Positions 52,097-60,749 of a stretch of 64,000 nucleotides of DNA are shown piece after piece. A program made the translations under genes and the position numbers. How positions within the stretch are numbered: position 1 is the first letter of the stretch; the number at the start of each line of letters is the position of its first letter. Under the pieces are notes generated by a model, which searched no databases, was not told the origin of the DNA, and saw only the letters and a program-made list of their open reading frames with translations. The stretch lies in contig NZ_PEGH01000013.1 of assembly GCF_002737755.1 (NCBI RefSeq), forward strand, positions 1 through 64,000. Direction: 5' to 3'. Source of the stretch: Caulobacter sp. BP25. GTDB taxonomy: Bacteria; Pseudomonadota; Alphaproteobacteria; Caulobacterales; Caulobacteraceae.

Positions 52097-52843
52097 CTAG
52101 TGATCCAGCAGCAAAGAGCCGAATCCGTCGATCTGGTCCTTGATCCCAGAGCTACGCAGCGCGTGCCAGTAGGTGGCGGTGTTGATGGCGATCACCGGCT
52201 TCTCCAGCCAGAATTCCGCCATGGCCGCGACCTTGGCGAAGGCCAGGTTGGTGCCGCATTGGACAACGGCGTCGGCGCCTTGCGAGACCTCCTCGGCGGC
52301 GCGCTTCAGGGTCAGCGGCGTCTCGTGCGCGATCTGCATCGGCGACGGCGACTTCAGGCCTTTGACCGCGGTCACCTCGTAGCCCATGTCCTCGAAGAAG
52401 GTCTTCACCTGGGCGTCGCCCACCGGCGCATAGGGCGTCACGACGCCGATCTTCTTGATGCCGCCATAGGCCTTGAGCGCCTTATCGACGGCGACCGAGC
52501 CCATATAGACCGGGCGTCCGCCAGCGCGTTCCTTGACCTTGGCCATCAGCTTCTCGGCGCCGTCCGCGCCGTCCCAGAAGGTCTCGGCCGACATGCCCAG
52601 GATGACCGCGCCGGGGTCCATGCTGATCGAGGCGTCGATCGCGTCCATCGTCCCATTACGGATGTTCTGGATCATCTCCATGAAGGTCGCGTCGTCGGTG
52701 ACCTTGGTGTCGGGAATGATGATCCGCGAGAAATGGTTGGTCACGCCGCGCGGGCGCATGTCGTCATATTCGGGCTGTACGCTCGTATTGGTCGACGGCG
52801 CGACGACCGCGAACTTCATGCGCCATCCCAGAGAGTCAGTCAT
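52097..52843 (-). CDS. Asp/Glu-racemase superfamily protein, maleate isomerase/arylmalonate decarboxylase type
   Basis: The 248-residue protein has the two-domain racemase fold. It starts with FAVVAPSTNTSVQPEYDDMRP (typical of maleate isomerase/AMDase) and has IKKIGVVTPYAPVGDAQVKTFFEDMGYEV in the second half. The C-terminal-side catalytic Cys is present in VVQCGTNLAF. The N-terminal-side position reads LGMSAETFWDG, without Cys. Maleate isomerases use two cysteines, whereas arylmalonate decarboxylase has only the second one, so decarboxylation or a one-base reaction is more likely than cis-trans isomerisation. ATG 52843 follows AAGGAG. Confidence 0.8.
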   Translation of the reverse strand: MTDSLGWRMKFAVVAPSTNTSVQPEYDDMRPRGVTNHFSRIIIPDTKVTDDATFMEMIQNIRNGTMDAIDASISMDPGAVILGMSAETFWDGADGAEKLMAKVKERAGGRPVYMGSVAVDKALKAYGGIKKIGVVTPYAPVGDAQVKTFFEDMGYEVTAVKGLKSPSPMQIAHETPLTLKRAAEEVSQGADAVVQCGTNLAFAKVAAMAEFWLEKPVIAINTATYWHALRSSGIKDQIDGFGSLLLDH

Positions 52844-53006
52844 TTTCCACTCCTTCAGTGGTGACAGTGGCTGCGGTCCAGCACGGGCATAGCTAGCCGC
52901 TGACAGCGCAGCCAAAACGCCTCCGCTGGGCCATGACCGCCCTGCGATCAGTCACCAAATCCGCCGCCCGCCCGCCGTCCCGCCCGTTGTTCTTAGGGTG
53001 CTGAAC

Positions 53007-53312
53007 ATGGCTGGGAGCAGTGTCTTGAGCGCTTACATCGTCGCGACCGTCGACATCACCGACGCCGAACGCTTCGCCCTTTACGCCAAGGGCATAGCGG
53101 GTCTCGCCGAGCGGTTCGGAGGCGAGCCGGTGGTCAAAGGCGCGGTGACCGAGGTGCTCGAAGGCGACATCGCCGTGGGCCAGCGCGTGGTCGTCACGCG
53201 CTTCCCCAGCGTCGAGGACGCCAAGGCCTACATCGCCAGCCCTGAGTACCGCGCGGCTTGCGAGCACCGGAAGGGCGCGGCCGCCGTCGCCATCCGCCTG
53301 CTGACCGCCTGA
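53007..53312 (+). CDS. DUF1330 family small protein
   Basis: The 101-residue protein has the dimeric alpha/beta-barrel signature: SAYIVATVDITDAERFALYAKGI, then FPSVEDAKAYIASPEYRAACEHRKGAA. ATG 53007 lies eight bases after AGGG; a TTG at 53025 after GGGAG would give a start even closer to the family norm. Its function is unestablished. It precedes a flavin monooxygenase by 35 bp and may act as a small accessory or product-handling enzyme of the ring-oxidation step. Confidence 0.8.
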   Translation: MAGSSVLSAYIVATVDITDAERFALYAKGIAGLAERFGGEPVVKGAVTEVLEGDIAVGQRVVVTRFPSVEDAKAYIASPEYRAACEHRKGAAAVAIRLLTA

Positions 53313-53347
53313 CCGCAACGCCAGACCTTTCGAAAGCGATTATCCTG

Positions 53348-54550
53348 ATGAAGCGGACTAAGATTCTCGTTGTGGGCGCTGGCCCCGTCGGCGCGATCGC
53401 AGCCTACCGTCTGGCCCTGGCCGGTCTGGAGGTGGCGCTGGTGGAGGCCGACGCCTTCCCGCGCGAAGACATGCGCGCCTCGACCCTGCACCCGCCGACC
53501 CTGTCGATGCTGAACGAGCTGGGCCTGCTGGACACGTTGGACGCTCAGGGCCTGCGGGCTCCGGTCTACAACTACCGCAACCGGCGCACCGGCAATGTCC
53601 TGGCCTTCGACATGGCCGAGATCGCCGACATGACGCCGTACCCGTACCGGCTGCAGTGCGAGCAGTTCAAGGTCACGCGCCTGATCACGCCGCTGCTGGA
53701 GAAGCTGCCGAACGCGCAGATGCTGTTCCAGCGTCGCCTGATCAACTTCACCCAGGACGACGACGGCGTCACGGCGCACTTCGAGACGCCCTTCGACATC
53801 GAGACCTGGCGCGCCGACTACATGATCGGCGCCGACGGGGCCAACTCGATCGTCCGCAAGTGGCTGCAGATCCCGTTCGAGGGCTTCACCTATCCGGAGA
53901 AGTTCCTGACGCTGTCCACGGACCATCCGCTTGAGAAGGAGATCCCCAACCTGGCGACGGTCAACTACGTGGCCGACCCTGACGAGTGGTGTGTGATCCT
54001 GAAGGTGCCGTCGTTCTGGCGTGTGCTGGTGCCCGTGCCGGACGACAGTAGCGACGAACAGATCCTCAGCGAGGACAACAAGACCGCCATCTTCTCGCGC
54101 CTGATCGGCGCCGAAAAAGCCCCCTCTGTTGAGACGGCCCACCGGACGATCTACCGCGTGCACCAGCGCGTGGCCGAGCGCTATCGCCAGGGCCGCGTGA
54201 TGCTGGCCGGCGACGCCGCGCACCTGAACAATCCGCTGGGCGGTTTTGGCATGAACTCCGGCGTGCATGACGCCTGGAACGTCACGGGCAAGCTGATCGA
54301 GATCTACAAGGACGGCGGCGACGCCGACGCCCTGCTCGATCGCTACGAGCGCCAGCGCCGCACGGTGATGCTGGAATTCGTTCAGGCCCAGACGATCAAG
54401 AATAAGCAGGCGATGGAGTCGGCCACCGGCGACGTCACGGCGATGGAGCAGGAGCTTTCGGGCCTGCTGGCCGACCCGGAGGGCCGTCGCGCCTATCTGA
54501 AAAGGCAGGCCATGCTCTCAAGCATGGAGCGCGAGGCCACCATCCAATGA
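53348..54550 (+). CDS. FAD-dependent aromatic-ring monooxygenase (PHBH/UbiH type), 1
   Basis: The 400-residue protein has the class A flavin monooxygenase motifs: [17 protein letters not shown] (dinucleotide), [15 protein letters not shown] (DG motif) and [20 protein letters not shown] (GD motif). ATG 53348 gives the usual [15 protein letters not shown] start. It hydroxylates an electron-rich ring with NAD(P)H and O2. It overlaps LeuC copy 2 by 4 bp and opens the large right-hand operon, so it is probably an early ring-activation step. Confidence 0.92.
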   Translation: MKRTKILVVGAGPVGAIAAYRLALAGLEVALVEADAFPREDMRASTLHPPTLSMLNELGLLDTLDAQGLRAPVYNYRNRRTGNVLAFDMAEIADMTPYPYRLQCEQFKVTRLITPLLEKLPNAQMLFQRRLINFTQDDDGVTAHFETPFDIETWRADYMIGADGANSIVRKWLQIPFEGFTYPEKFLTLSTDHPLEKEIPNLATVNYVADPDEWCVILKVPSFWRVLVPVPDDSSDEQILSEDNKTAIFSRLIGAEKAPSVETAHRTIYRVHQRVAERYRQGRVMLAGDAAHLNNPLGGFGMNSGVHDAWNVTGKLIEIYKDGGDADALLDRYERQRRTVMLEFVQAQTIKNKQAMESATGDVTAMEQELSGLLADPEGRRAYLKRQAMLSSMEREATIQ

Positions 54551-55980
54551 ACCAAGCGTCGACGCCGGGCTCGTCGGTGAACGGGCCGGCGACGCTTTAC
54601 GACAAGCTCTGGGCCAGCCACGTGGTGGCCCATGGCGAGGATGGCCAAACCCTCCTCTATATCGACCGCCACCTGCTGCACGAGGTCAGCACACCCCAGT
54701 CATTCGAGACTCTGCGGCGGACCGGCTCTCCGATCTGGCGGCCCGAGACGCATCTGGCGGTCGCCGACCACGCCGTGCCGACGCGCGCCCGAGGCGGCGC
54801 GATCGCCGATCCCCAGGCGCGCGCTCAGGTCGCCCTGCTGGCCACCAACTGCGCCGAGTTCGGACTTGAACACCTCGCCCTCGATGGCGACCGCCAGGGC
54901 ATCGTCCACGTCATCAGCCCCGAGCAAGGCTTCACCCTGCCCGGCCTGACTCTGGTCTGTGGCGACAGCCACACCGCCACCCACGGCGCGTTCGGGGCGC
55001 TGGCCTTCGGGATCGGCGCCAGCGAGTGCGGTGTGGTGATGGCCGTGCAGAGCCTTTGGCAGACCAAGGCCAAGACACTGCGCGTGACGTTCAAGGGCGC
55101 CCTGCCGCGTCACGTCACGGCCAAGGATATGGCCCTGGCCCTGATCGCGCGGATCGGCTCGGCCGGTGGTGTCGGCTACGCGATCGAATATGCCGGCGAG
55201 GCGGTGCGCGACCTGTCGATGGAGGGCCGCATGACCCTCTGCAACATGACCATCGAGGCCGGCGCCCGGGTGGGGCTGGTCGCGCCGGATGAGAAGACCT
55301 TCGCCTACCTCCAGGGTCGCCCGCGCGCGCCGACCGGCGCGGCCTGGGACGCGGCCGTGGCTCACTGGCGCACGCTGCCCACTGATCCGGAGGCCGTCTT
55401 CGATCGCGAGATCGAGATCGACGCCGCGACGATTGCGCCGCAGGTCAGTTACGGCGTCAGCCCCGACCAGACTCTGCCCGTGGACGGCAAGGTCCCCTCT
55501 CCCGACGATCTGCCCGCCGGTCCCGCACGCGATCAGCTCGCCTCGGCTCTCGCCTATATGGGCCTGAAGCCTGGGGCGAAGCTGACCGATATCGCCATCG
55601 ACACGGTGTTCATCGGCAGTTGCACCAACGGCCGCCTCGAGGACCTGCGCGCCGCCGCGGCCATCGCCGCCACCGGCAAAGTCGCCGAGGGCGTGACCGC
55701 GCTGGTCGTGCCTGGCTCCACGGCGGTGAAACGACAAGCCGAGGCCGAGGGTCTCGATAAGGTGTTCCTGGGCGCCGGCTTCCAGTGGCGTCACGCCGGC
55801 TGCTCGCTGTGCGTGGCCATGAACGACGACCGGCTACCGGCCGGCGCGCGCTGCGCCTCGACCTCGAACCGCAATTTCGAGGGCCGCCAAGGCGCGGGCG
55901 CCCGCACCCACCTCGTCAGCCCGGCCATGGCCGCCGCCGCCGCCCTGGCCGGTCGCCTGGTCGACGTCCGGAGCCTCTGA
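54547..55980 (+). CDS. LeuC-type hydratase large subunit, copy 2
   Basis: The 477-residue protein is closer to true LeuC than copy 1: [61 protein letters not shown] and [21 protein letters not shown], with three 4Fe-4S cysteines. Nevertheless it overlaps a flavin monooxygenase gene and precedes LeuD and an isocitrate-lyase-family gene. That hydratase-plus-lyase order matches dimethylmaleate hydratase and 2,3-dimethylmalate lyase of nicotinate fermentation. Hydration of a substituted maleate is inferred. Confidence 0.9.
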   Translation: MNQASTPGSSVNGPATLYDKLWASHVVAHGEDGQTLLYIDRHLLHEVSTPQSFETLRRTGSPIWRPETHLAVADHAVPTRARGGAIADPQARAQVALLATNCAEFGLEHLALDGDRQGIVHVISPEQGFTLPGLTLVCGDSHTATHGAFGALAFGIGASECGVVMAVQSLWQTKAKTLRVTFKGALPRHVTAKDMALALIARIGSAGGVGYAIEYAGEAVRDLSMEGRMTLCNMTIEAGARVGLVAPDEKTFAYLQGRPRAPTGAAWDAAVAHWRTLPTDPEAVFDREIEIDAATIAPQVSYGVSPDQTLPVDGKVPSPDDLPAGPARDQLASALAYMGLKPGAKLTDIAIDTVFIGSCTNGRLEDLRAAAAIAATGKVAEGVTALVVPGSTAVKRQAEAEGLDKVFLGAGFQWRHAGCSLCVAMNDDRLPAGARCASTSNRNFEGRQGAGARTHLVSPAMAAAAALAGRLVDVRSL

Positions 55981-55984
55981 AGCC

Positions 55985-56590
55985 ATGGACAAGATCGAAA
56001 TCGTTGAGGGTCCGATCGCGCGCCTGCCGGCGGCAAATGTCGACACCGACATCATCTATCCGGCCCGGTTCCTGCTGATCACCACGCGTGACGGCCTGGG
56101 CAAGCTGGCTTTCCACGACAAGCAGGACGCCCCCGACTACGCACCGATGTTCGCCGCGCTAGCGGGCGGCGCGCCGATCCTGGTGGCGGGCCCCAACTTC
56201 GGCTGCGGCTCCAGTCGCGAACAAGCCGTCTGGGCGCTGAAGGAAGCCGGGTTCAAGGTCGTCATCGCCCCCAGCTTCGGCGAGATCTTCCAGTCCAACT
56301 GCGCCAAGAACGGCGTCTTGGCCATCCGCATGGACGCGGCCGAGGGCCTTTCCACGCCCTATGGTCTAGAGAACGGCCAGCCCCTCAGCGTCGACCTGCG
56401 CGCCCAGACCCTGACCGGTCCAGATGGCGCCGTCGCGCCGTTCGTCGTCAGCCCGGCGTTGCGCGAGGCGCTGCTGAACGGCTGGGACGATATCGCCCGC
56501 ATCAAGGCCCTGCACCGGGCCGATATCGAAGCCTTCGAAGCCCGCCGGCGCGTCGCCGAGCCGTGGCTGTTTCCTGGAGATCGTCCATGA
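55985..56590 (+). CDS. LeuD-type hydratase small subunit, copy 2
   Basis: The 201-residue protein has PAANVDTDIIYPARFLL, AGPNFGCGSSREQAVWALKEAG and APSFGEIFQSNCAKNG, the LeuD swivel-domain marks. It starts 4 bp after the large subunit and overlaps the lyase gene by 4 bp, giving a tightly coupled hydratase-lyase set. Confidence 0.92.
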   Translation: MDKIEIVEGPIARLPAANVDTDIIYPARFLLITTRDGLGKLAFHDKQDAPDYAPMFAALAGGAPILVAGPNFGCGSSREQAVWALKEAGFKVVIAPSFGEIFQSNCAKNGVLAIRMDAAEGLSTPYGLENGQPLSVDLRAQTLTGPDGAVAPFVVSPALREALLNGWDDIARIKALHRADIEAFEARRRVAEPWLFPGDRP

Positions 56591-57450
56591 GCAAGACCGC
56601 CGTCCTCAAGCAGAAGCTCGCAGCGGGCAAGTTCTTCGTCGTGCCGGGCGTACACGACATGATCGCGGCGGTCATGGCCGATCGCGTGGGCTTCGACATA
56701 GTCTATGGCACCGGCTACTGGCTGACCGCCTCCGCCTATGGCCTGCCAGACGCCGGCATCGCCACCTACACCCAGATGCTCGACCGCATGGCGACCGTGT
56801 CGCGGGCCAGCAAAGCCGCTCTGATCGCCGACGCCGACACCGGCTATGGCGGGCTTCTGAACGTCCACCACACGGTCAAGGGCTACGAGGCCGCCGGCGT
56901 CAGCGCTATCCAGCTCGAGGACCAGGAGTTCCCCAAGAAGTGCGGCCACACGCCCTTCAAGCGCCTGATCTCGACCCAGGACATGGCCGACAAAATCCGG
57001 GTCGCCAAGGACGCGCGCGAGGACATGCTGATCGTGGCCCGCACCGACGCCCGCCAGTCCGAGGGGCTGGATGGGACGCTGCGTCGCCTCGAAGCCTACG
57101 CCGAGGCCGGCGCCGACATCCTCTTCCCCGAGGCGCTGACCAGCGAAGAAGAGATGCGCAAGGCCTGCGAGACCTTCGGCAAGCCAGTGATGGCCAACAT
57201 GGCCAATGGCGGCCTGACCCCCGTGCTGAAGGGCGACGTTCTGGCCGACATCGGCTTCGCCTTCGCGATCTATCCCTCGTTGACCAGCCTGATCGCCGCC
57301 TCGGCTATCGAGCAGGCGCTGGTCAAGCTGCGCGACGAGGGGGACGGCGAACCGGCCGATATGCCCATGTTCAACTTCAAGGCCTTCTGCGAGCTGATCG
57401 GCTTCAAGGACGTCTGGGCGTTCGAGGAAAAGTGGGGCGGCAAGCAATGA
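56587..57450 (+). CDS. Isocitrate lyase/PEP mutase-family C-C lyase (dimethylmalate-lyase-like)
   Basis: The 287-residue protein has the family's metal-binding DADTGYGG (82-89), EDQEFPKKCGH (111-121) with the catalytic Cys119, and VARTDAR. The KKCGH signature marks true lyases of the methylisocitrate/2,3-dimethylmalate type rather than mutases. It would split a 2-hydroxy diacid made by the preceding LeuCD-type hydratase into pyruvate (or another keto acid) and a carboxylic acid, without CoA. ATG 56587 overlaps the LeuD stop. Confidence 0.9.
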   Translation: MSKTAVLKQKLAAGKFFVVPGVHDMIAAVMADRVGFDIVYGTGYWLTASAYGLPDAGIATYTQMLDRMATVSRASKAALIADADTGYGGLLNVHHTVKGYEAAGVSAIQLEDQEFPKKCGHTPFKRLISTQDMADKIRVAKDAREDMLIVARTDARQSEGLDGTLRRLEAYAEAGADILFPEALTSEEEMRKACETFGKPVMANMANGGLTPVLKGDVLADIGFAFAIYPSLTSLIAASAIEQALVKLRDEGDGEPADMPMFNFKAFCELIGFKDVWAFEEKWGGKQ

Positions 57451-58586
57451 CCAAGACGATCCGCGCCCTAGTCCTCGACGCCTGCGGCTGCTGCGCCCGC
57501 CCCTATCGCGACTCCGCGCCGCTGCGCGTGGCGGAGCTGACCCTGGATCCGCCAGGCCCGGGCGAGCTGCTGATCCGCATCGACGCGGCTGGCCTTTGCC
57601 ACAGCGATCTGTCGGTCGTGAACGGCGATCGTCCGCGCCCGATGCCGATGGCCCTGGGCCATGAGGCCACGGGGATCATCGAGGCCTTGGGCTCGTCCGA
57701 CGATCCGACCTTCAAGGTCGGCGACCGCGTGGTCATGGCCTTCCTCCCGGCCTGCGGCGAGTGCGAGGACTGCGTGGCCGGCGAAAGCTATCTCTGCGGT
57801 CCCGGCTCGCGCGCCAATGGCGAGGGCCGGATGCTGCGCGGCGGCTCGCGCTTGCGCGAGGGTGACACGCCGATCAAGCACCACCTGGGCGTCTCGGGCT
57901 TCGCCGAATACGCCGTGGTCGATCGGCGCTCGGCGGTGAAGATCGACGACGACGTGCCCGCAGAGATCGCCGCCCTGTTCGGCTGCGCGGTGCTGACCGG
58001 CGTCGGCGCGGTGATGAACAGCGCCAAGGTCCAGCCCGGCGAGAGCGTGGTGGTCTATGGCCTGGGCGGTGTTGGTCTCTCAGCCCTGCTGGGCGCGGTG
58101 GCCAGCGGCGCCAGCCCGGTAATCGCCATTGACCCCGGGCCGGCCAAGCGCGAGCTCGCCCTGAAGCTCGGCGCGGCGGCGGCCTTCGCGCCGGCCGAGG
58201 CTGAAGCGGGGATCAAGTCAGTGACACCCCGCGGCGCGGACGTGGTGATCGAGACCGCCGGCAAGGCCGCGGTACTGTTGGCCGCCTACGCCGCCGGCCG
58301 TCGCGGCGCGCGGATCGTCACCGTCGGCCTGCCCAATCCGGCCGACATTCTCAGCCTGCCGGCCGTCTCACTGGTGGCCGAGGGCAAGACTCTGATCGGC
58401 AGCTACATGGGTTCGGCCGTGCCGGCGCGGGACATTCCCAAGTACATCCGCCTCTGGAAGGCCGGCCGGCTCCCTGTCCAGCATCTGCTGACTTCCCAGA
58501 GCCCGCTTTCGGAGATCAACCGCCTGCTGGATGCGCTGGAGGACGGCTCGGCCATCCGCCAGATCCTGCTGCCGCACGAGGCCTAG
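57447..58586 (+). CDS. Zinc-dependent alcohol dehydrogenase (class III-like MDR)
   Basis: The 379-residue protein has a catalytic-zinc region (DAAGLCHSDLSVVNGD, GHEATGII), the structural-zinc set C-GEC-EDC-x7-C (PACGECEDCVAGESYLCG) and the NAD motif VYGLGGVGLSALLGAVASG. N-terminal DACGCCARPYRDSAP is an unusual cysteine cluster. It oxidises a primary or secondary alcohol to an aldehyde or ketone, probably feeding the ALDH at 59180. Its start overlaps the lyase stop. Confidence 0.92.
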   Translation: MTKTIRALVLDACGCCARPYRDSAPLRVAELTLDPPGPGELLIRIDAAGLCHSDLSVVNGDRPRPMPMALGHEATGIIEALGSSDDPTFKVGDRVVMAFLPACGECEDCVAGESYLCGPGSRANGEGRMLRGGSRLREGDTPIKHHLGVSGFAEYAVVDRRSAVKIDDDVPAEIAALFGCAVLTGVGAVMNSAKVQPGESVVVYGLGGVGLSALLGAVASGASPVIAIDPGPAKRELALKLGAAAAFAPAEAEAGIKSVTPRGADVVIETAGKAAVLLAAYAAGRRGARIVTVGLPNPADILSLPAVSLVAEGKTLIGSYMGSAVPARDIPKYIRLWKAGRLPVQHLLTSQSPLSEINRLLDALEDGSAIRQILLPHEA

Positions 58587-58598
58587 GAAGAAGCGCTC

Positions 58599-59105
58599 AT
58601 GACCTTCGCCTGCTCGGCCCTGATCAGAGCCACCCTATTCGTCCGCGACCTGGAACGGTCCACGGCCTTCTACGGTGCAATGGGGCTGACGGAGGTCTAC
58701 TATGAAGGTTTGCTGGAAGACCCGTCGGCCAGCGCGCTGATCGGCTTTGATCTGCACTGGCCCTACCCGGTTCGAATCTTGAAGAGGGTCGGTCCGAACT
58801 TCGGGATGGTGGGCCTTTTCCAGCTGGACTCGCGGCACGAAGCTGAGGTCCTGCCACCGGCCGCCGGACCGGCGCGGATCGGCGAGGCGGCGCTGATCTT
58901 CTATGTCGCCCAATTGGACGAGGCGGTCTCGCGGTTGACGACCGCCGGCGCAAGCTGGCTCGGCCCCAAGCACATCTTCCGCCTGCCCCACTGCGCCCAG
59001 GCCGAGATCAGCCTGCGCGATCCGGACGGCGTTCTGGTCAACCTGATCGAGCGCGATCCGGCCGAGCAGAACCTGACAGCCGAGGCGCTATCCGCTCAGC
59101 GGTGA
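58599..59105 (+). CDS. VOC (glyoxalase-fold) single-module protein
   Basis: The 168-residue protein starts FACSALIRATLFVRDLERST and continues AFYGAMGLTEVYYEG, a VOC half, with a second half IGEAALIFYVAQLDEAVSRLTTAG and C-terminal SLRDPDGVLVNLIER containing the last metal-ligand Glu. It follows the alcohol dehydrogenase by 12 bp. Lactoylglutathione lyase, epimerase or ring-cleaving roles cannot be separated. Motif 2 site M covers its last codons. Confidence 0.8.
   Translation: MTFACSALIRATLFVRDLERSTAFYGAMGLTEVYYEGLLEDPSASALIGFDLHWPYPVRILKRVGPNFGMVGLFQLDSRHEAEVLPPAAGPARIGEAALIFYVAQLDEAVSRLTTAGASWLGPKHIFRLPHCAQAEISLRDPDGVLVNLIERDPAEQNLTAEALSAQR
59089..59105. promoter_or_regulatory. Motif 2 palindrome (site M)
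   Basis: The site reads TATCCG-CTCAG-CGGTGA, overlapping the end of the VOC gene and lying 74 bp before the ALDH start at 59180. The left half is exact. The coding overlap means chance must be considered. Confidence 0.4.
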
Positions 59106-59179
59106 AGCCGCTCGCGCGACCGCTCCCGAAACGCCACGGCCGGTAACGGTTCGCCTCCAACGACGAGGGAGCCGCCGCC

Positions 59180-60658
59180 ATGACCGTGTTCAACCCGCTG
59201 AACCTGGCCGACCCTGACCTTCTGCGCCGACAGGCGCTCGTCGGCGGCCAATGGATCGACGCCAGGGACGGTCGGACCCTGGCGGTGACCAACCCCTCGA
59301 CGGGCGCGGTCATCGGCCATGTCCCCAACCTTGGCGTCGAGGAGACGCGCGCGGCCATCGCCGCGGCCCAGACGGCCTTCGCCAAGTGGCGCAAGACTAC
59401 GGCCGGCGAGCGCTCGATCATCCTGCGTCGGCTGTTCGACCTGATGCTGGTCAATATCGACGACCTGGCGCGCATCATGACCGCCGAACAGGGCAAACCT
59501 CTGGCCGAAAGCCAAGGCGAGATCCGCTACGCCGCAAGCTATATCGAGTGGTTCTCCGAAGAGGCCAAGCGCGCTTACGGCGACATCATCCCCGAGAACC
59601 GTCCCGACCGCCGCATCCTGGTTCGCAAGGAGCCGGTCGGCGTGTTCGCGGCGATAACGCCCTGGAATTTCCCGGCGGCGATGATCACCCGCAAGGCGGG
59701 CGCCGGATGGGCGGCAGGCTGCGCTGGCGTGATCCGTCCCGCCAGCAAGACTCCGTTCTCGGCTCTGGCCATTGGCGTGCTGGCCGAGCGCGCGGGCCTG
59801 CCGCCGGGCGTCTGCAATGTCATTACCGGCTCTGCCGGCCCCATGGGCGGCGAGCTGACCAGCAACCCGACGGTCCGCAAGCTCAGCTTCACCGGCTCGA
59901 CCGAGGTCGGCGCAGCGCTGCTGGCGCAATGCGCGCCTACCATCAAGAAGACCTCGATGGAGTTGGGGGGCAACGCGCCCTTCATCGTGTTCGACGACTC
60001 CGATCCCGAGGCCGCCGCCAAGGGCGCCTTGGCCGCCAAGTTCCGCAACAGCGGCCAGACCTGCGTCTGCGCCAACCGGCTGCTGGTCCAGGCTGGCATC
60101 CATGACGCCTTCGTCGAGGCGCTGAACCGCGCGGTCGACGGCCTGAAGATCGGCGATGGCCTGGAGCCCGGCGTCACCATGGGCCCGCTGGTCGACCAGA
60201 GCGCCTTCGCCAAGGTCGATGAGTACGTCCAGGACGCCGTCGCCCGGGGCGCCAAGGTCGTGCGCGGCGGCGCACCTGCGTCGAACGGGGGGCTCTTCTA
60301 CCAGCCGACAGTCCTCATCGACACGCCGGTCGACGCCCTGTGCTTCCGCGAGGAGATCTTTGGTCCCGTCGCGCCGATCTTTCGCTTCGAGACCGAGGAA
60401 GAGGCGATCCGCCTGGCTAACGACACCCCGTTCGGCCTGGCCGCCTATCTCTACACGCGCGATCTTTCGCGCGCCTTCCGGGTCAGCGAGGCGCTGGAGT
60501 ACGGCATGGTCGGCGTCAACGAAGGCCTGATCTCAACCGAGGTCGCGCCCTTTGGCGGCGTAAAGGCCTCGGGCCTGGGCCGCGAGGGCTCCAAGTACGG
60601 CATGGACGACTACATGGAGCTCAAATACGTCGGCCTGGGCCTGGAGCTATCCGCTTAG
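59180..60658 (+). CDS. Succinate-semialdehyde-dehydrogenase-like ALDH (3)
   Basis: The 492-residue protein is an ALDH of the GabD type: AAIAAAQTAFAKWRKTTAGER, ITPWNFPAAMITRKAGAGWAAGC, FTGSTEVGAALL, MELGGNAPFIVFDD and FRNSGQTCVCANR with the catalytic Cys and a second Cys two residues on, as in GabD enzymes. ATG 59180 is preceded by GAGGGAG. It would oxidise a semialdehyde from the alcohol dehydrogenase step. Confidence 0.93.
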   Translation: MTVFNPLNLADPDLLRRQALVGGQWIDARDGRTLAVTNPSTGAVIGHVPNLGVEETRAAIAAAQTAFAKWRKTTAGERSIILRRLFDLMLVNIDDLARIMTAEQGKPLAESQGEIRYAASYIEWFSEEAKRAYGDIIPENRPDRRILVRKEPVGVFAAITPWNFPAAMITRKAGAGWAAGCAGVIRPASKTPFSALAIGVLAERAGLPPGVCNVITGSAGPMGGELTSNPTVRKLSFTGSTEVGAALLAQCAPTIKKTSMELGGNAPFIVFDDSDPEAAAKGALAAKFRNSGQTCVCANRLLVQAGIHDAFVEALNRAVDGLKIGDGLEPGVTMGPLVDQSAFAKVDEYVQDAVARGAKVVRGGAPASNGGLFYQPTVLIDTPVDALCFREEIFGPVAPIFRFETEEEAIRLANDTPFGLAAYLYTRDLSRAFRVSEALEYGMVGVNEGLISTEVAPFGGVKASGLGREGSKYGMDDYMELKYVGLGLELSA

Positions 60659-60664
60659 CGACAA
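60648..60664. promoter_or_regulatory. Motif 2 palindrome (site N)
   Basis: The site reads TATCCG-CTTAG-CGACAA, overlapping the ALDH stop and lying 85 bp before the monooxygenase start at 60750. It shares GCTATCCGCTNAGCG with site M. Confidence 0.4.
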
Positions 60665-60749
60665 GCTTGATGAGGGTCTTTGCCGGATCGCCGAACGCGC
60701 TCTACAGGCGAAGGCTCGATACTTTTCGAAGTCCGCCTGGAGGCCGCGC

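Noticed and set aside
52097..52843. Straightforward maleate cis-trans isomerase call
   Set aside because: The N-terminal catalytic Cys is absent, so the name would overstate what the sequence supports.
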